Shown: positions 16,800-26,035 of the stretch, piece after piece | Numbering within the stretch: the first letter of the stretch is position 1 | Layout: every line of letters begins with the position of its first letter | DNA from: Cellulomonas fimi | Lineage (GTDB): Bacteria; Actinomycetota; Actinomycetes; Actinomycetales; Cellulomonadaceae | Direction of reading: 5' to 3' | Length of the DNA: 64,000 nucleotides | Assembly (NCBI RefSeq): GCF_028583725.1 | Contig: NZ_CP110680.1 | Span: 3,906,001-3,970,000, forward strand | The notes under the pieces: model-generated | Seen by the model: only the letters and a program-made list of their open reading frames with translations | What the model was told of the DNA's origin: nothing | Databases searched by the model: none | Program-made: the position numbers and the translations under genes

Positions 16800-19696
16800 G
16801 CACACCGTTCGTCGCCCGCGCGGCGCAGGTCTCCGAGCTGTCGGAGGGCCTGCGCCGCGCGGCTGCGGGCGACCCCGCGGCCGTCCTGCTCGCGGCGGAC
16901 GCCGGGGTCGGCAAGTCGCGCCTGCTGCGGCACGTCGCGGACCTGGCCGCCGCCGAGGGGGCACGCGTCGTCCTGACGCACTGCGTCGACCTCGGCGAGA
17001 TGGGCCTGCCGTACCTGCCGTTCACCGAGGCGCTCGTGCAGCTGCGCGACCTCGACCCGGCGGCGGTCGACGCGGTCGTCGCGCGGCGGCCCGCGCTGCG
17101 CCGCCTGCTGCCGGGCGCACAGGTCGTCGACGGTCCCGCGGACGACGCGGCGAGCCGGCTGCAGCTGTTCGACGGGGTCGTCGAGGTGCTCGCCGCCGTC
17201 GGGTCGGCCGAGCACCCGCTGCTCGTCGTGCTGGAGGACCTGCACTGGGCGGACGCGTCGTCGCGCGACGTCCTGCGCTTCGTCGTCTCCCGGCTGCGCG
17301 ACCAGCACGTCCTGGTCGTCGGGTCGTACCGCACGGACGACCTGCACCGCCGCCACCCGTGGCGCCCGGTCGCCGCCGAGCTCGTGCGGCACCCGCGCGT
17401 CGCGCGCGTGGACCTGCCGCCGTTCGACGAGGACGAGCTGCGCGAGTTCGCGGCCGCCGTCGCGGGCGGCCCGCTGCCGGAGACGACGCTGCGCAGCGTG
17501 CTCGACCGGTCCGAGGGCAACGCGTACTTCGCGGAGGAGCTCGTCGAGGCGGGCGCGGACGGCGACGCGCTGCCGTGGTCGCTCGCCGACGTGCTCCGGA
17601 CCCGCCTGGAGGTGCTGGACCCGGCGGTGCAGCACCTGGCCCGGGTGGCCGCCGCGGCCGGCCGACGCGTCACGGAGCCGCTGCTGCGCGCCGCGGTCAC
17701 CGCGAACGGGCATCCCGACCTCGCGACGCCGGGCGCGCTGGACACCGCGCTGCGGGAGGCCGTGGCGCACCACGTGCTCGTCGTGGACGGCTGGCACATC
17801 GCGTTCCGGCACGCGCTGCTCGCGGAGGCCGTGTACGCCGACCTGCTGCCCGGCGAGCAGTCCGCGCTGCACCGGGCGTACCTGCGCGCGCTGCACGACG
17901 ACCCGTCGCTCGGCACCGCGACACAGCTCGCGTGGCACGCGCTGCGGGCCCCCGACCTGCCCACCGCGCTGACCGCGTCGCGCGAGGCCGCCCGCCAGGC
18001 GCACGACCTGCTCGCCCCGGTCGAGGAGCTGCGGCACCTGGAGGTCGTGCTGCGGCTGTGGCAGGCCGTGCCCGAGACGACCGCGACGCTCGACGAGGAC
18101 CACGTCGCCGTGCTCGACGCCGCCGCGACGGCCGCCGGCAAGGCCGGGCAGCTCGACCGGGCCGTGCAGCTCACGCGCGCCGCGGTCGACGAGGCCGCCG
18201 CCGACCCGGGCCGGCAGGCCGCCCTGCGCACGTGCCTCGCGCGGCACCTCACGAGCGCCGAGCGCGGCCGGGAGGCGATGGGGTTCGCGCGGCAGGCGGT
18301 CGACGGCCTGCCCGACGCGTCACCCGAGCGGGCGTGGGCGCTCGCGACGTACGCGCGTGCGGCGCTCAACTCCGACGAGGACGACGAGGCCGAGCGGGCC
18401 GCGACCGACGCGGTGGCCGTCGCACGCGAGGTCGGGGCGGTCGACGCCGAGGCCGACGCGCTCACCACGCTCGCGGTGCTCGTCGTCGACGACCAGGACC
18501 GCGCCGCGGGCCTGCTCGCGGACGCGCTGGTGCTCGCGCGGCGGTCCGGCGACCTGTCGACCGAGCTGCGCACCATGTACAACCTCGCGAACAACCGCTA
18601 CTACGCGGGCGACGTCGCGCGTGCGACGGAGATCGGCGACGAGGCCGTCGAGCGCGCGCGGTCGTCGGGGATGGGCTGGAGCACCTACGCGATCGAGATG
18701 CTCATGCTCGGGCACCTCTTCCGGTTCGTGCAGGGCGACCTGTCCCCCGGGCCGGTCCGCACCGACATCCCCGAGCCGCTCGCGCCGACCGAGCGCCTGA
18801 TGACGCTGTACGCCGCGGTCGCGCGCGGCGACGACGACGCCGTCGAGCGGGGCCGGGCCCTGGAGGCGCACTGGTCGCGCGACGGGATCGTCGCGCTGGT
18901 CGGCGGCGGCTGCACGGTCGACGCGCTCACGTGGCGCGGCGAGCTCGACCAGGCCGTGGAGCTCGCGCTGCGCGTCATCGAGCACCTCGGCCGCGAGTGG
19001 AGCGACTACTTCCTCGGCGGCATCTGGCTGTCCGCGCTGGCGCTGTCCGCGCTCGCCGACGCGGCCGCGCAGGAGCGTCTGCTCGGCCGGGACGTGACCG
19101 CCCGCGTCGCGCTCGGCGACCGCCTGCTGGAGCGTGCACGCACGACGGCCGACCGGGGCCGCCCGCGCGGCGGCGTGCTGGGGCCGGAGGGCCGGGCGTG
19201 GCTGCTGCGCGCGCACGCCGAGCACGGCCGGCTCGTCGGCGCGAACGACCCGCAGACGTGGCGCGAGACGCTCGGCGAGTTCGGCTACGGCCACCGCTAC
19301 GAGCAGGCGCGGACGCGCTGGCGGCTCGCGGAGGCGCTGCTCGAGCACGGTGACCGGGACGCCGCGCGCGCCGAGGCCGCGACGGCGCTCGCGGAGGCCG
19401 ACGCGATGGGTGCGGTGCCGCTCGCGACCGCGGTCCGCGGGCTCGCGCGACGCGGACGGCTCGAGCTGCCGGGCGTGCGGGTCGCGGGTGCGGACGTGCT
19501 CACCGCACGCGAGGTCGAGGTGCTCGGGCTCGTCGCGCAGGGCCTGTCGAACCGGCAGATCGGCGAGAAGCTCTTCATCTCGGGCAAGACGGTGTCGGTG
19601 CACATCTCGAACCTGCTCGCGAAGCTCGGGGTGTCCGGCCGGGCCGAGGCCGTGTCCGTCGCGCACCAGCGGGGGCTCATCGGCTCGGACGTCTGA
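16796..19696 (+). CDS. large ATP-binding LuxR-family (LAL) transcriptional regulator
   Basis: 966 aa. An N-terminal AAA-type ATPase has Walker A ADAGVGKSRLLRH (about residues 41-53) and a Walker B-like LLVVLEDLHWADASS. A long helical TPR-like region follows. The C-terminal LuxR helix-turn-helix (LTAREVEVLGLVAQGLSNRQ, then GKTVSVHISNLLAKLGV) completes the usual MalT/LAL layout. Regulators of this type activate catabolic or secondary metabolic genes in response to a ligand. The target is unknown. Start at ATG 16796; an in-frame GTG at 16781 with GAGG upstream is an alternative. Confidence 0.92.
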   Translation: MSTPFVARAAQVSELSEGLRRAAAGDPAAVLLAADAGVGKSRLLRHVADLAAAEGARVVLTHCVDLGEMGLPYLPFTEALVQLRDLDPAAVDAVVARRPALRRLLPGAQVVDGPADDAASRLQLFDGVVEVLAAVGSAEHPLLVVLEDLHWADASSRDVLRFVVSRLRDQHVLVVGSYRTDDLHRRHPWRPVAAELVRHPRVARVDLPPFDEDELREFAAAVAGGPLPETTLRSVLDRSEGNAYFAEELVEAGADGDALPWSLADVLRTRLEVLDPAVQHLARVAAAAGRRVTEPLLRAAVTANGHPDLATPGALDTALREAVAHHVLVVDGWHIAFRHALLAEAVYADLLPGEQSALHRAYLRALHDDPSLGTATQLAWHALRAPDLPTALTASREAARQAHDLLAPVEELRHLEVVLRLWQAVPETTATLDEDHVAVLDAAATAAGKAGQLDRAVQLTRAAVDEAAADPGRQAALRTCLARHLTSAERGREAMGFARQAVDGLPDASPERAWALATYARAALNSDEDDEAERAATDAVAVAREVGAVDAEADALTTLAVLVVDDQDRAAGLLADALVLARRSGDLSTELRTMYNLANNRYYAGDVARATEIGDEAVERARSSGMGWSTYAIEMLMLGHLFRFVQGDLSPGPVRTDIPEPLAPTERLMTLYAAVARGDDDAVERGRALEAHWSRDGIVALVGGGCTVDALTWRGELDQAVELALRVIEHLGREWSDYFLGGIWLSALALSALADAAAQERLLGRDVTARVALGDRLLERARTTADRGRPRGGVLGPEGRAWLLRAHAEHGRLVGANDPQTWRETLGEFGYGHRYEQARTRWRLAEALLEHGDRDAARAEAATALAEADAMGAVPLATAVRGLARRGRLELPGVRVAGADVLTAREVEVLGLVAQGLSNRQIGEKLFISGKTVSVHISNLLAKLGVSGRAEAVSVAHQRGLIGSDV

Positions 19697-19704
19697 CGCA
19701 CCGG

Positions 19705-19710
19705 TACCGT
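19705..19710 (+). promoter_or_regulatory. -10 box, possible leaderless promoter of the kinase-like gene
   Basis: TACCGT lies 8 nt before the GTG at 19719, slightly longer spacing than at the other sites. No Shine-Dalgarno is seen. Confidence 0.35.
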
Positions 19711-19718
19711 CTGTCCCC

Positions 19719-20276
19719 GTGATCGTCTGGCTCAACGGGACCCACGGCGTCGGCAAGACGACGACCGCCGCGCTCGTGCAGCAGCTTGTCCCGGACTCGC
19801 GGGTCCTCGACGCCGAGAAGGTCGGCGAGACCCTCATGGACATCTCCCCGGGGCTGCCCGCGACGGACAACTTCCAGCACTGGGACCCGTGGCGCCCGCT
19901 CGTGGTCGACACCGCGCGCCGCGTGCTGGAGTACACCGGCGGCACGCTCGTGATGCCCATGACCGTGCTGGTCGAGGCGTACTGGCGCGAGATCAGCGCG
20001 GGGCTCGCGGAGCACGGCATCCCGGTCCGGCACCTCGTCCTGCACGCCGAGCCGGACACGCTGCGGGCGCGCATCGCGGGCGAGCACGCCGTGCCGTCGC
20101 CGTTCCGCCTGCAGTACGTCGACGCCTACGCCGAGGCCGCGCGGACGTGGCTCCACGCGGAGGCCGAGGTCGTCGACACGACGCACCTGACCCCCGCACA
20201 GGTGGCCCGGCAGGTCGTCGACACCCTCGCCGACGGCGGCCCGGCCCTCGTGCCGTCGCCGGGCACCACCGCCTGA
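19719..20276 (+). CDS. P-loop kinase / AAA-family ATPase
   Basis: 185 aa. The Walker A WLNGTHGVGKTTTA begins at residue 4. The small soluble protein resembles adenylylsulfate- or zeta-toxin-type nucleotide kinases annotated as AAA family ATPases. A basic arginine that could close over ATP is visible in LRARIAGEH. The substrate is unknown. No antitoxin-like gene lies beside it. It starts 22 nt after the LAL regulator stop but probably has its own promoter (TACCGT box). Confidence 0.8.
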   Translation: MIVWLNGTHGVGKTTTAALVQQLVPDSRVLDAEKVGETLMDISPGLPATDNFQHWDPWRPLVVDTARRVLEYTGGTLVMPMTVLVEAYWREISAGLAEHGIPVRHLVLHAEPDTLRARIAGEHAVPSPFRLQYVDAYAEAARTWLHAEAEVVDTTHLTPAQVARQVVDTLADGGPALVPSPGTTA

Positions 20277-20347
20277 CCGCGCGCACGACGCCCGCTCCGT
20301 CCCGCGCGACGCGCCGACCTGCACGGGCGCGTGTCGGGGGCCGGCCC

Positions 20348-20353
20348 TAGCGT
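20348..20353 (+). promoter_or_regulatory. -10 box, likely leaderless promoter of the LigD-like gene
   Basis: TAGCGT, 7 nt before the ATG at 20361; identical in box and spacing to the DedA promoter. Confidence 0.55.
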
Positions 20354-20360
20354 GGGGCCC

Positions 20361-21431
20361 ATGTCACCGTCGAAGACGCCCGCGGTCGAGCTCGACGTGC
20401 GCGGCCGCACGGTCCGCGTCAGCAGCCCCGACAAGGTGTACTTCCCCGAGCGCGGCCTGACGAAGCTCGACGTCGTCCAGTACTTCGTCGCGGTGGGCGA
20501 CGGCATCCTGGGCGCGCTGCTCGACCGCCCGACGACGCTCGAGCGCTGGCCCAAGGGCGTGTTCGAGGGCGCCAAGCTCGCGACCCGCATGGACTCGACG
20601 GGCGACGCGTTCTACCAGAAGCGGGTCCCGCAGGGCGCCCCGGACTACGTGCGGACGGCACGCATCGCGTTCCCGAGCGGCCGGACCGCCGACGAGGTCG
20701 CACCCAGCGAGCTCGCGGTCGTCGCGTGGGCGGCCAACCTGGGGACGCTCACGTTCCACCCGTGGCCCGTCCTGGGCGACGACGTGGACTCTCCCGACCA
20801 GATCCGCATCGACCTCGACCCCCAGCCCGGCACCGACTTCTCCGACGCCGCGCGCGTCGCCCCGCACGTGCGCGAGCTGCTCGCCGAGCACGGCATGGAG
20901 GGCACACCCAAGACGTCCGGCGGGCGCGGCATCCACGTCTTCGTGCCGATCGAGCCGCGGTGGTCGTTCACCGACGCGCGCCGGGCGACCATCGCGTTCG
21001 GCCGCGAGCTCGAACGGCGCATGCCCGAGCAGGTCACGATGAAGTGGTGGAAGGAGGAGCGGGGCCAGAAGATCTTCGTCGACTACAACCAGATGGCCCG
21101 CGACCGCACCATCGCCTCCGCCTACTCGATCCGCACCAACCCGCGCGCGACCGTGTCCGCCCCGCTGCGCTGGGACGAGGTCGGCGACGTGCACCCCGAC
21201 GACTTCGACGTCACGACGATGCCCGCGCGGTTCGCCGAGGTCGGCGACCTGTTCGCGCCGCTCGTCGCGCGCGCCGCGCCGCGCTACTCGATCGAGTCGC
21301 TGCTCGAGCTCGCCGACCAGCAGGAGCGCGACGAGGGTCACGGCGACCTGCCCTACCCGCCCGAGTACCCGAAGATGCCCGGCGAGCCCAAGCGGGTCCA
21401 GCCGAGCCGCGACCGTGACAGGCCCCGCTGA
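20361..21431 (+). CDS. LigD-type primase-polymerase (PolDom) protein
   Basis: 356 aa, corresponding to the polymerase domain of LigD alone. Landmarks are VSSPDKVYFPERGLTKLDVV at the N-terminus and the catalytic DLDPQPG (two Asp of the metal site). The conserved KTSGGRGIHVFVP and the later FVDYNQMARDRTIASAYS also belong to the family. No ligase or phosphoesterase domain is fused and no ku gene is visible here. Such stand-alone polymerase domains add ribonucleotides at breaks or gaps. The 3' end overlaps the MFS gene by 17 nt. Leaderless start at 20361. Confidence 0.92.
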   Translation: MSPSKTPAVELDVRGRTVRVSSPDKVYFPERGLTKLDVVQYFVAVGDGILGALLDRPTTLERWPKGVFEGAKLATRMDSTGDAFYQKRVPQGAPDYVRTARIAFPSGRTADEVAPSELAVVAWAANLGTLTFHPWPVLGDDVDSPDQIRIDLDPQPGTDFSDAARVAPHVRELLAEHGMEGTPKTSGGRGIHVFVPIEPRWSFTDARRATIAFGRELERRMPEQVTMKWWKEERGQKIFVDYNQMARDRTIASAYSIRTNPRATVSAPLRWDEVGDVHPDDFDVTTMPARFAEVGDLFAPLVARAAPRYSIESLLELADQQERDEGHGDLPYPPEYPKMPGEPKRVQPSRDRDRPR

Positions 21432-22929
21432 CCCCACCGGCCCCGCACACCGGCCCGACGCGGGGCCCGCGACGGTCGTCCCGTACCGGTCCGCACGGGG
21501 ACGGTGGGTGCTCGTCGCGACGGTGCTCGGGTCCGCGCTCGCGTTCATCGACGCGACGGTCGTGACGATCGCGCTGCCGCGCATCGCCGACGAGCTCGAC
21601 GCGACGACCGCCGACCTCCAGTGGACGGTCAACGGGTACGCGCTGACCCTCGCGGCGTTCCTGCTGCTCGGCGGGTCCCTCGGCGACCGGTTCGGGCGAC
21701 GGCGTGTGTTCCTCGTCGGGGTCGTCTGGTTCGCGGTCGCGTCGCTCGCGTGTGCGCTCGCGCCGACCGTCGGGCTGCTCGTCGCGGCCCGTGCCCTGCA
21801 GGGCGTGGGCGGCGCGCTGCTCACGCCTGGGTCGCTCGCGATCATCCAGTCGACGTTCGCGGGCGAGGACCGTGGCCGCGCGATCGGCGCGTGGTCCGGG
21901 CTCGGTGGCATCGCGGGCGCGGTCGCACCCTTCCTGGGTGGCTGGATCGTCGAGGTCACGACGTGGCGGTGGGTGTTCGGCATCAACCTGCCGCTCGCCG
22001 CCGTCGTCGTGGTCGTCGCGCTGCGCGCGGTCCCCGAGACGCTCGACCCCGGCGCGGTGCGGCGGCTCGACGTGGCGGGCACCGTGCTGGCAGCCGTGGG
22101 GCTGGCGGCGCTGACCTGGGCGTTCACCGCGTGGACCGAGGACGGCGCGCTCCGGCCGGCCGTCGCGGGCGTGCTCGCCGCCGGGGTGCTCACGCTCGTC
22201 GCGTTCGTGGTCGTCGAGTCACGGGCCGCGGCGCCGCTCGTCCCGCCCGCGCTGTTCCGCTGGCGGCCGTTCGCCGGCACCAACGCGGCGACGCTCGTCG
22301 TCTACGCCGCGCTCTCGGGCGTGTTCTTCTTCCTCGTCGTCACGCTCCAGGTCGTGTCGGGCTACTCGCCGCTCGCCGCCGGGCTCGCGCCCGTGCCCGT
22401 CACGCTGCTGCTGCTCGTGCTCTCGTCGACGTCCGGCGCGCTGGGCGTGCGGTTCGGCCCCCGGCTGCCGATGACCATCGGGCCGCTCGTCTGCGCGGTC
22501 GCCGCCGTGCTGCTCGCCGGCATCGGCCCGTCCGCGCCCTACCTGACGGCCGTCCTCCCGGGAGTGCTGCTGTTCGGGCTGGGCCTCGCCGCGGTCGTCG
22601 CGCCGCTCACCACGACCGCCCTCGCGTCCGCGCCCGACCGGCTCGCGGGCGTCGCGTCGGGCGTCAACAACGCCGTCGCGCGCGTCGCCGGGCTGCTCGG
22701 CATCGCCGTGCTCCCGCTCGTCGCGGGGGTGGGCAGCGCCGGTCTCACCGACCCGGACACCCTGGCCGACGCACACCGCGTCGCGATGCTCGTGTGCGCC
22801 GGGCTGCTCGCCGCCGGCGGGCTCGTCTCGCTGCTCACGGTCCCGTCGTCCGCGTCCGCCGTCCGCCCGCCCGCGGAGATCCCGCCCGACGACCGACCGC
22901 CGACCGCGCGGTCTGAACGCGCGGGCTGA
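21415..22929 (+). CDS. MFS drug-export transporter, DHA2 (14-helix) family
   Basis: 504 aa, about 14 membrane helices. Signature regions are ALPRIADELDATTADLQW, GGSLGDRFGRRRVFL between helices 2 and 3, and motif C-like GGIAGAVAPFLGGWI. EmrB/QacA-type proteins use proton motive force to export drugs or dyes. It starts at GTG 21415, 17 nt inside the LigD-like gene, so the two are likely co-transcribed. No adjacent TetR or MarR regulator is visible. Confidence 0.92.
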   Translation: MTGPADPTGPAHRPDAGPATVVPYRSARGRWVLVATVLGSALAFIDATVVTIALPRIADELDATTADLQWTVNGYALTLAAFLLLGGSLGDRFGRRRVFLVGVVWFAVASLACALAPTVGLLVAARALQGVGGALLTPGSLAIIQSTFAGEDRGRAIGAWSGLGGIAGAVAPFLGGWIVEVTTWRWVFGINLPLAAVVVVVALRAVPETLDPGAVRRLDVAGTVLAAVGLAALTWAFTAWTEDGALRPAVAGVLAAGVLTLVAFVVVESRAAAPLVPPALFRWRPFAGTNAATLVVYAALSGVFFFLVVTLQVVSGYSPLAAGLAPVPVTLLLLVLSSTSGALGVRFGPRLPMTIGPLVCAVAAVLLAGIGPSAPYLTAVLPGVLLFGLGLAAVVAPLTTTALASAPDRLAGVASGVNNAVARVAGLLGIAVLPLVAGVGSAGLTDPDTLADAHRVAMLVCAGLLAAGGLVSLLTVPSSASAVRPPAEIPPDDRPPTARSERAG

Positions 22930-22993
22930 CCGTCGGCGACCCTGTCCGCCCGTGCGCCCGTTCGCCCGTGCGCACGAGGACCGATCGGGCGGT

Positions 22994-24127
22994 TCAGCCG
23001 CGGTACTCGAAGTGCCAGTACTCGGGGTTCGAGCCGTTCTGCCGTGCCCACGACGGCACGACCCACCCGTACGACGGACCGTTCGCGACGAGCCAGTCGC
23101 GCTGCGGCGTGCCCCAGCCGTACTCGCACGGCAGCTCCGGCACGTCCATCGCGAGCCCGGTCCCGTGCGACGACGTCCCCGGCACCGCCGCGACCGTCCC
23201 GAGCGCCTCGCGCATCGCCACCTGCGTCGCGTAGTCGCGGTACGTGAGGTCGAGGTCCAGGTCGTGCCCGAACCGGGCGCGGAACGCCACGTTGAGCCGC
23301 TCGAGCGCGGCGGTCGCGTCGTTGCGCAGGTAGTAAGGGGTGCCGCGCGGGTCGACGTCCCACGACACGGCCGCGAGCGCCGACGGCGGCAGCTTCCCGT
23401 TGGACCCGTCGCCGCCCTCCGTCGCGGGCGACGTGTAGAACGGCGGCCCGCTGTACGTGGTCTCGCACGAGGGCGGCGCGCTCGCCGGCGCGCCACCACC
23501 GGACGGCGCCGGTGAGCGGGTCGGACGAGCCGCCGCGGCCGCCTGCGCCTGCTGCCACTGCGCGTGCGCGTCCGCGACCGCGGCCTGCGCGGCACCGAGC
23601 GTCGCGGCGACGCGACGCGCCGTCGCGACCGACGGTCCGGGGTCCGCGGCCACCGCGTCCGCCTCGGCGAGGACCGTCGCGAGCGCCTGGCGCACGGCGT
23701 CGTCCGCGACCTTGCCCTCGGTCGTCGCGAGTGTCGCGCGCGCCTGCTCCGCGAGCGCCGCGAGCGCGGCGCCCGCCTCGTCGCGGGTCGTAGCCGTGAC
23801 CGCACGACCGGCCGCCGCGTCCGACGCACCCCACAGCGCGACGTCGCCGTCCCACGAGCCGACGGCGTCGTCGACGCGGACCACCGCGGCCTGCTCGTCG
23901 CGCGCCCGGTCCTGGCGGTCGACGTGCGCCCACGCCCCGGCGGCACCGCCGACGAGGGCGACGGCGGCCACGGCTGCGGCGACGAGACGGAACTGGATGC
24001 GGGCTCCCGGGGACGAGGACGGCGGCCGTGCGGTGCCGTCGTTCGGCCGCCAGGCTAACCACGCACCGCGGCCCCTGCCCACCGCCCGCGGGTCACCGCC
24101 GGTATGCACGCAGGTCACGCCCGCCAT
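22994..24127 (-). CDS. D-alanyl-D-alanine carboxypeptidase (M15/VanY-like)
   Basis: Up to 377 aa. One N-terminal hydrophobic helix (RLVAAAVAAVALVGGAAGAW, about residues 47-66) precedes an extended Ala-rich helical region (about 70-200). The C-terminal zinc peptidase domain has SSHGTGLAMDV (His and Asp ligands) and the final PEYWHFEYR (His ligand). It should trim peptidoglycan peptides outside the membrane, anchored by the helix. The true start is uncertain because the first 45 residues read Arg-rich and lack a clear ribosome site. Confidence 0.82.
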   Translation of the reverse strand: MAGVTCVHTGGDPRAVGRGRGAWLAWRPNDGTARPPSSSPGARIQFRLVAAAVAAVALVGGAAGAWAHVDRQDRARDEQAAVVRVDDAVGSWDGDVALWGASDAAAGRAVTATTRDEAGAALAALAEQARATLATTEGKVADDAVRQALATVLAEADAVAADPGPSVATARRVAATLGAAQAAVADAHAQWQQAQAAAAARPTRSPAPSGGGAPASAPPSCETTYSGPPFYTSPATEGGDGSNGKLPPSALAAVSWDVDPRGTPYYLRNDATAALERLNVAFRARFGHDLDLDLTYRDYATQVAMREALGTVAAVPGTSSHGTGLAMDVPELPCEYGWGTPQRDWLVANGPSYGWVVPSWARQNGSNPEYWHFEYRG

Positions 24128-24185
24128 ACGGTGGAACCGCCGATCCCGGTCTCAAGAGCCCGCGCCGCGCCGACGATCCAGCCGT

Positions 24186-25196
24186 ATGAGCGAGGACCGG
24201 ACGTCCCCCGCGCAGGCCGCCACCGTGCCCGGCCTGCGCCCCCTCACGGTCGGCGAGCAGGGCCACCTCGACAGCCTCCGCGCCCACGTCCGCCGCAGCC
24301 GCACCGACCTGACCGACGTCGCCGACGTCGCCCGGCTCGTGCACGAGACGTACACCGGCTGGGCCGACGACGCCGGCGCGGCCGTGCCCGAGGGTGTCGT
24401 CGCGGCGCTCGGCGTCGTCGTCGGCGACCTCGTCGTCGCGCGCGCACCCGGCGCGCACTGGGTGCTGCGGACCGCGGGCCCGACGCCGACGCCGTGCGTC
24501 GTCTCGCCCGACGGCGAGGCCGCGGTCCTCCCGCTCGACGACATCCGCGCGCGCTGGGACATCGGCGTCACGCCCGACTGGGCGTCCGGCTACGTGACCG
24601 CAGCGGCCGCCCACCTCGCCGTGTCCGGCCTGCACGCCGAGGACGCCGTCGACGGCGGACCCGCGTTCGAGGTCCCGCAGCAGCGCACCCCCGCAGCGGC
24701 GTCCTCGCTCCCGCGCCGCACCGCCCCGCAGGCCGACGAGGCCGCGGCCGCGCCCGCGAGCGGCTACCGGACGCCCGGCGACCTGCCCGAGCCGCCGTCA
24801 CCCGCCGCGCAGGACCTCGGGCTGCGGGCCCTGGAGCACGCGCTCGACGCGGTGCTCGGCGGCGAGTGCCCGCTCGTGACGTTCGCCATGACCCACGACG
24901 GCGTGCAGCGCGTCGTCCGGACGTTCCCGGGCGACTCCCGCGAGTCCGCCGACGAGGCGCGCGCGTGGATCCGCTCGTCGGGTGCCGTGTGCGCGGTCGT
25001 CGCGTGGGAGGGCGAGCTGCCGGGCGACGAGCCCGGGACGCACGCCGTCGTCGTCGAGGCGTCCGGCCCCGGCCGCCCGAGCATGGTGGTCGGCCACCGC
25101 TACGCGCCGGCGCGGTCCGGTGGCGAGGGTCGGGCGCGCGGTGCGCGTCCCGTCGGCGAGCCCGTCGTCGTCGGGCAGGGCGACCCGCTCCTCTGA
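24186..25196 (+). CDS. DUF3806-like protein
   Basis: 336 aa. Residues 60-130 (VVARAPGAHWVLRTAGPTPT, then a CVVSPDGEAAVLPLDDI strand region) resemble DUF3806, a domain of unknown function in actinobacteria. A Pro/Ala-rich linker (about 165-205) separates it from a second alpha/beta region around VTFAMTHDGVQRVVRTFPG. No signal peptide or membrane helix is visible. The start is the ATG at 24186; upstream of it no strong ribosome site is present. It is divergent from the M15 gene. The assignment is tentative. Confidence 0.6.
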   Translation: MSEDRTSPAQAATVPGLRPLTVGEQGHLDSLRAHVRRSRTDLTDVADVARLVHETYTGWADDAGAAVPEGVVAALGVVVGDLVVARAPGAHWVLRTAGPTPTPCVVSPDGEAAVLPLDDIRARWDIGVTPDWASGYVTAAAAHLAVSGLHAEDAVDGGPAFEVPQQRTPAAASSLPRRTAPQADEAAAAPASGYRTPGDLPEPPSPAAQDLGLRALEHALDAVLGGECPLVTFAMTHDGVQRVVRTFPGDSRESADEARAWIRSSGAVCAVVAWEGELPGDEPGTHAVVVEASGPGRPSMVVGHRYAPARSGGEGRARGARPVGEPVVVGQGDPLL

Positions 25197-25200
25197 CGGC

Positions 25201-25216
25201 ACGCCGCTCGCGGCGT
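25201..25216. terminator. small convergent hairpin
   Basis: ACGCCGC-TC-GCGGCGT lies between the convergent DUF3806-like and LiaF-like genes; the innermost pair cannot form, leaving a 6-bp stem with a tetraloop. It may end both messages. Confidence 0.35.
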
Positions 25217-25908
25217 CAGCGGGCGGGCGCGTCCAGCGTCTTGCCGTGCTTGATCTCGACGCCGCCCATGACCGCCGTGACGTGCACGAGCAGCTGCGGT
25301 GCGTTCGGGTCGAGCGGCGGCGTGGTCTTGTCCTCCCACCCGCCCAGCAGCGGCAGCCCGCTCACGTGCACCCGCCACGTCGGCGGCACCTTGATCTCCA
25401 CGCCGGCCCACATGACGAACACCGCGATCTCCGCGCGGTCCACGATGTCCGCCGCCCGCAGGTCCAGCTCGATCCCGCCCATGAGAGCCGTCAGGCTGCC
25501 GCCCCGGAACTTCTGCGACCGGGTGCGCCGCTCCGAGCCCCACCACATGACGGTCGAGTTCACGACGTCGTCGTCCTCGCTCGCCCTGCCCACGCGCGTC
25601 AGCAGCGCGAGCCCGACGAGGATGATCGCGACGGGCCAGAGGATCTCCCACACCGAGAACTCGACGAGGTCGAGCGTCTGCAGCAGGAACAGGACGCCGA
25701 CGGCGATGATGAGCGTCGGTCCCGCCCACGCGCGCGGCACGGTGACGAGCGCCGCGACCCCCACGCCGACGATGACGAGCGGCCACCAGTCCGCCGCGAT
25801 CTGGCCGAGGTCCGCGGTGATCACGTCGAGCTGCACGAGCAGCGCGACCACCCCGAAGACGAGCAGCAGCGTGCCGAGGAACACCTGGACCGGCGGTCGA
25901 CGCGTCAT
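25216..25908 (-). CDS. LiaF-like membrane protein (DUF5668 plus cell-wall-active response domain)
   Basis: 230 aa. Four N-terminal membrane helices (for example TLLLVFGVVALLVQLDVI) are followed by a cytoplasmic beta-rich C-terminal domain with repeated GGIELDL and GGVEIK-type strands, as in LiaF/YvqF. LiaF proteins inhibit LiaRS-type sensor kinases. No such kinase is adjacent; the nearest two-component system is at 1-2 kb. A TACGGT box 6 nt before the ATG suggests a leaderless start. The function is inferred from family resemblance. Confidence 0.8.
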   Translation of the reverse strand: MTRRPPVQVFLGTLLLVFGVVALLVQLDVITADLGQIAADWWPLVIVGVGVAALVTVPRAWAGPTLIIAVGVLFLLQTLDLVEFSVWEILWPVAIILVGLALLTRVGRASEDDDVVNSTVMWWGSERRTRSQKFRGGSLTALMGGIELDLRAADIVDRAEIAVFVMWAGVEIKVPPTWRVHVSGLPLLGGWEDKTTPPLDPNAPQLLVHVTAVMGGVEIKHGKTLDAPAR

Positions 25909-25914
25909 GACCGC

Positions 25915-25920
25915 ACCGTA
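25915..25920 (-). promoter_or_regulatory. -10 box, likely leaderless promoter of the LiaF-like gene
   Basis: TACGGT on the minus strand, 6 nt before the ATG at 25908. Confidence 0.5.
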
Positions 25921-26035
25921 GCGGCGACCACCGGCGTGTCGGCAGGGGCCCGAGGTCCCGGGCCGGTGCGGCGCCCGGGTGACGGTCGACAATGAGGTGG
26001 GAGCCCCACCGCCGCCGCTGTCAGGATCGCGCACC

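Noticed and set aside
14438..19696. 1752-residue open frame on the plus strand
   Set aside because: Only 16796-19696 reads as a protein (LAL regulator). The upstream part is an Arg/Ser-rich shadow of the minus-strand genes, and a strong ribosome site and ATGA junction mark the true start.
19719..20276. Zeta-type toxin of a toxin-antitoxin pair
   Set aside because: P-loop kinase fold fits, but no small antitoxin gene precedes it and it seems to have its own leaderless promoter.
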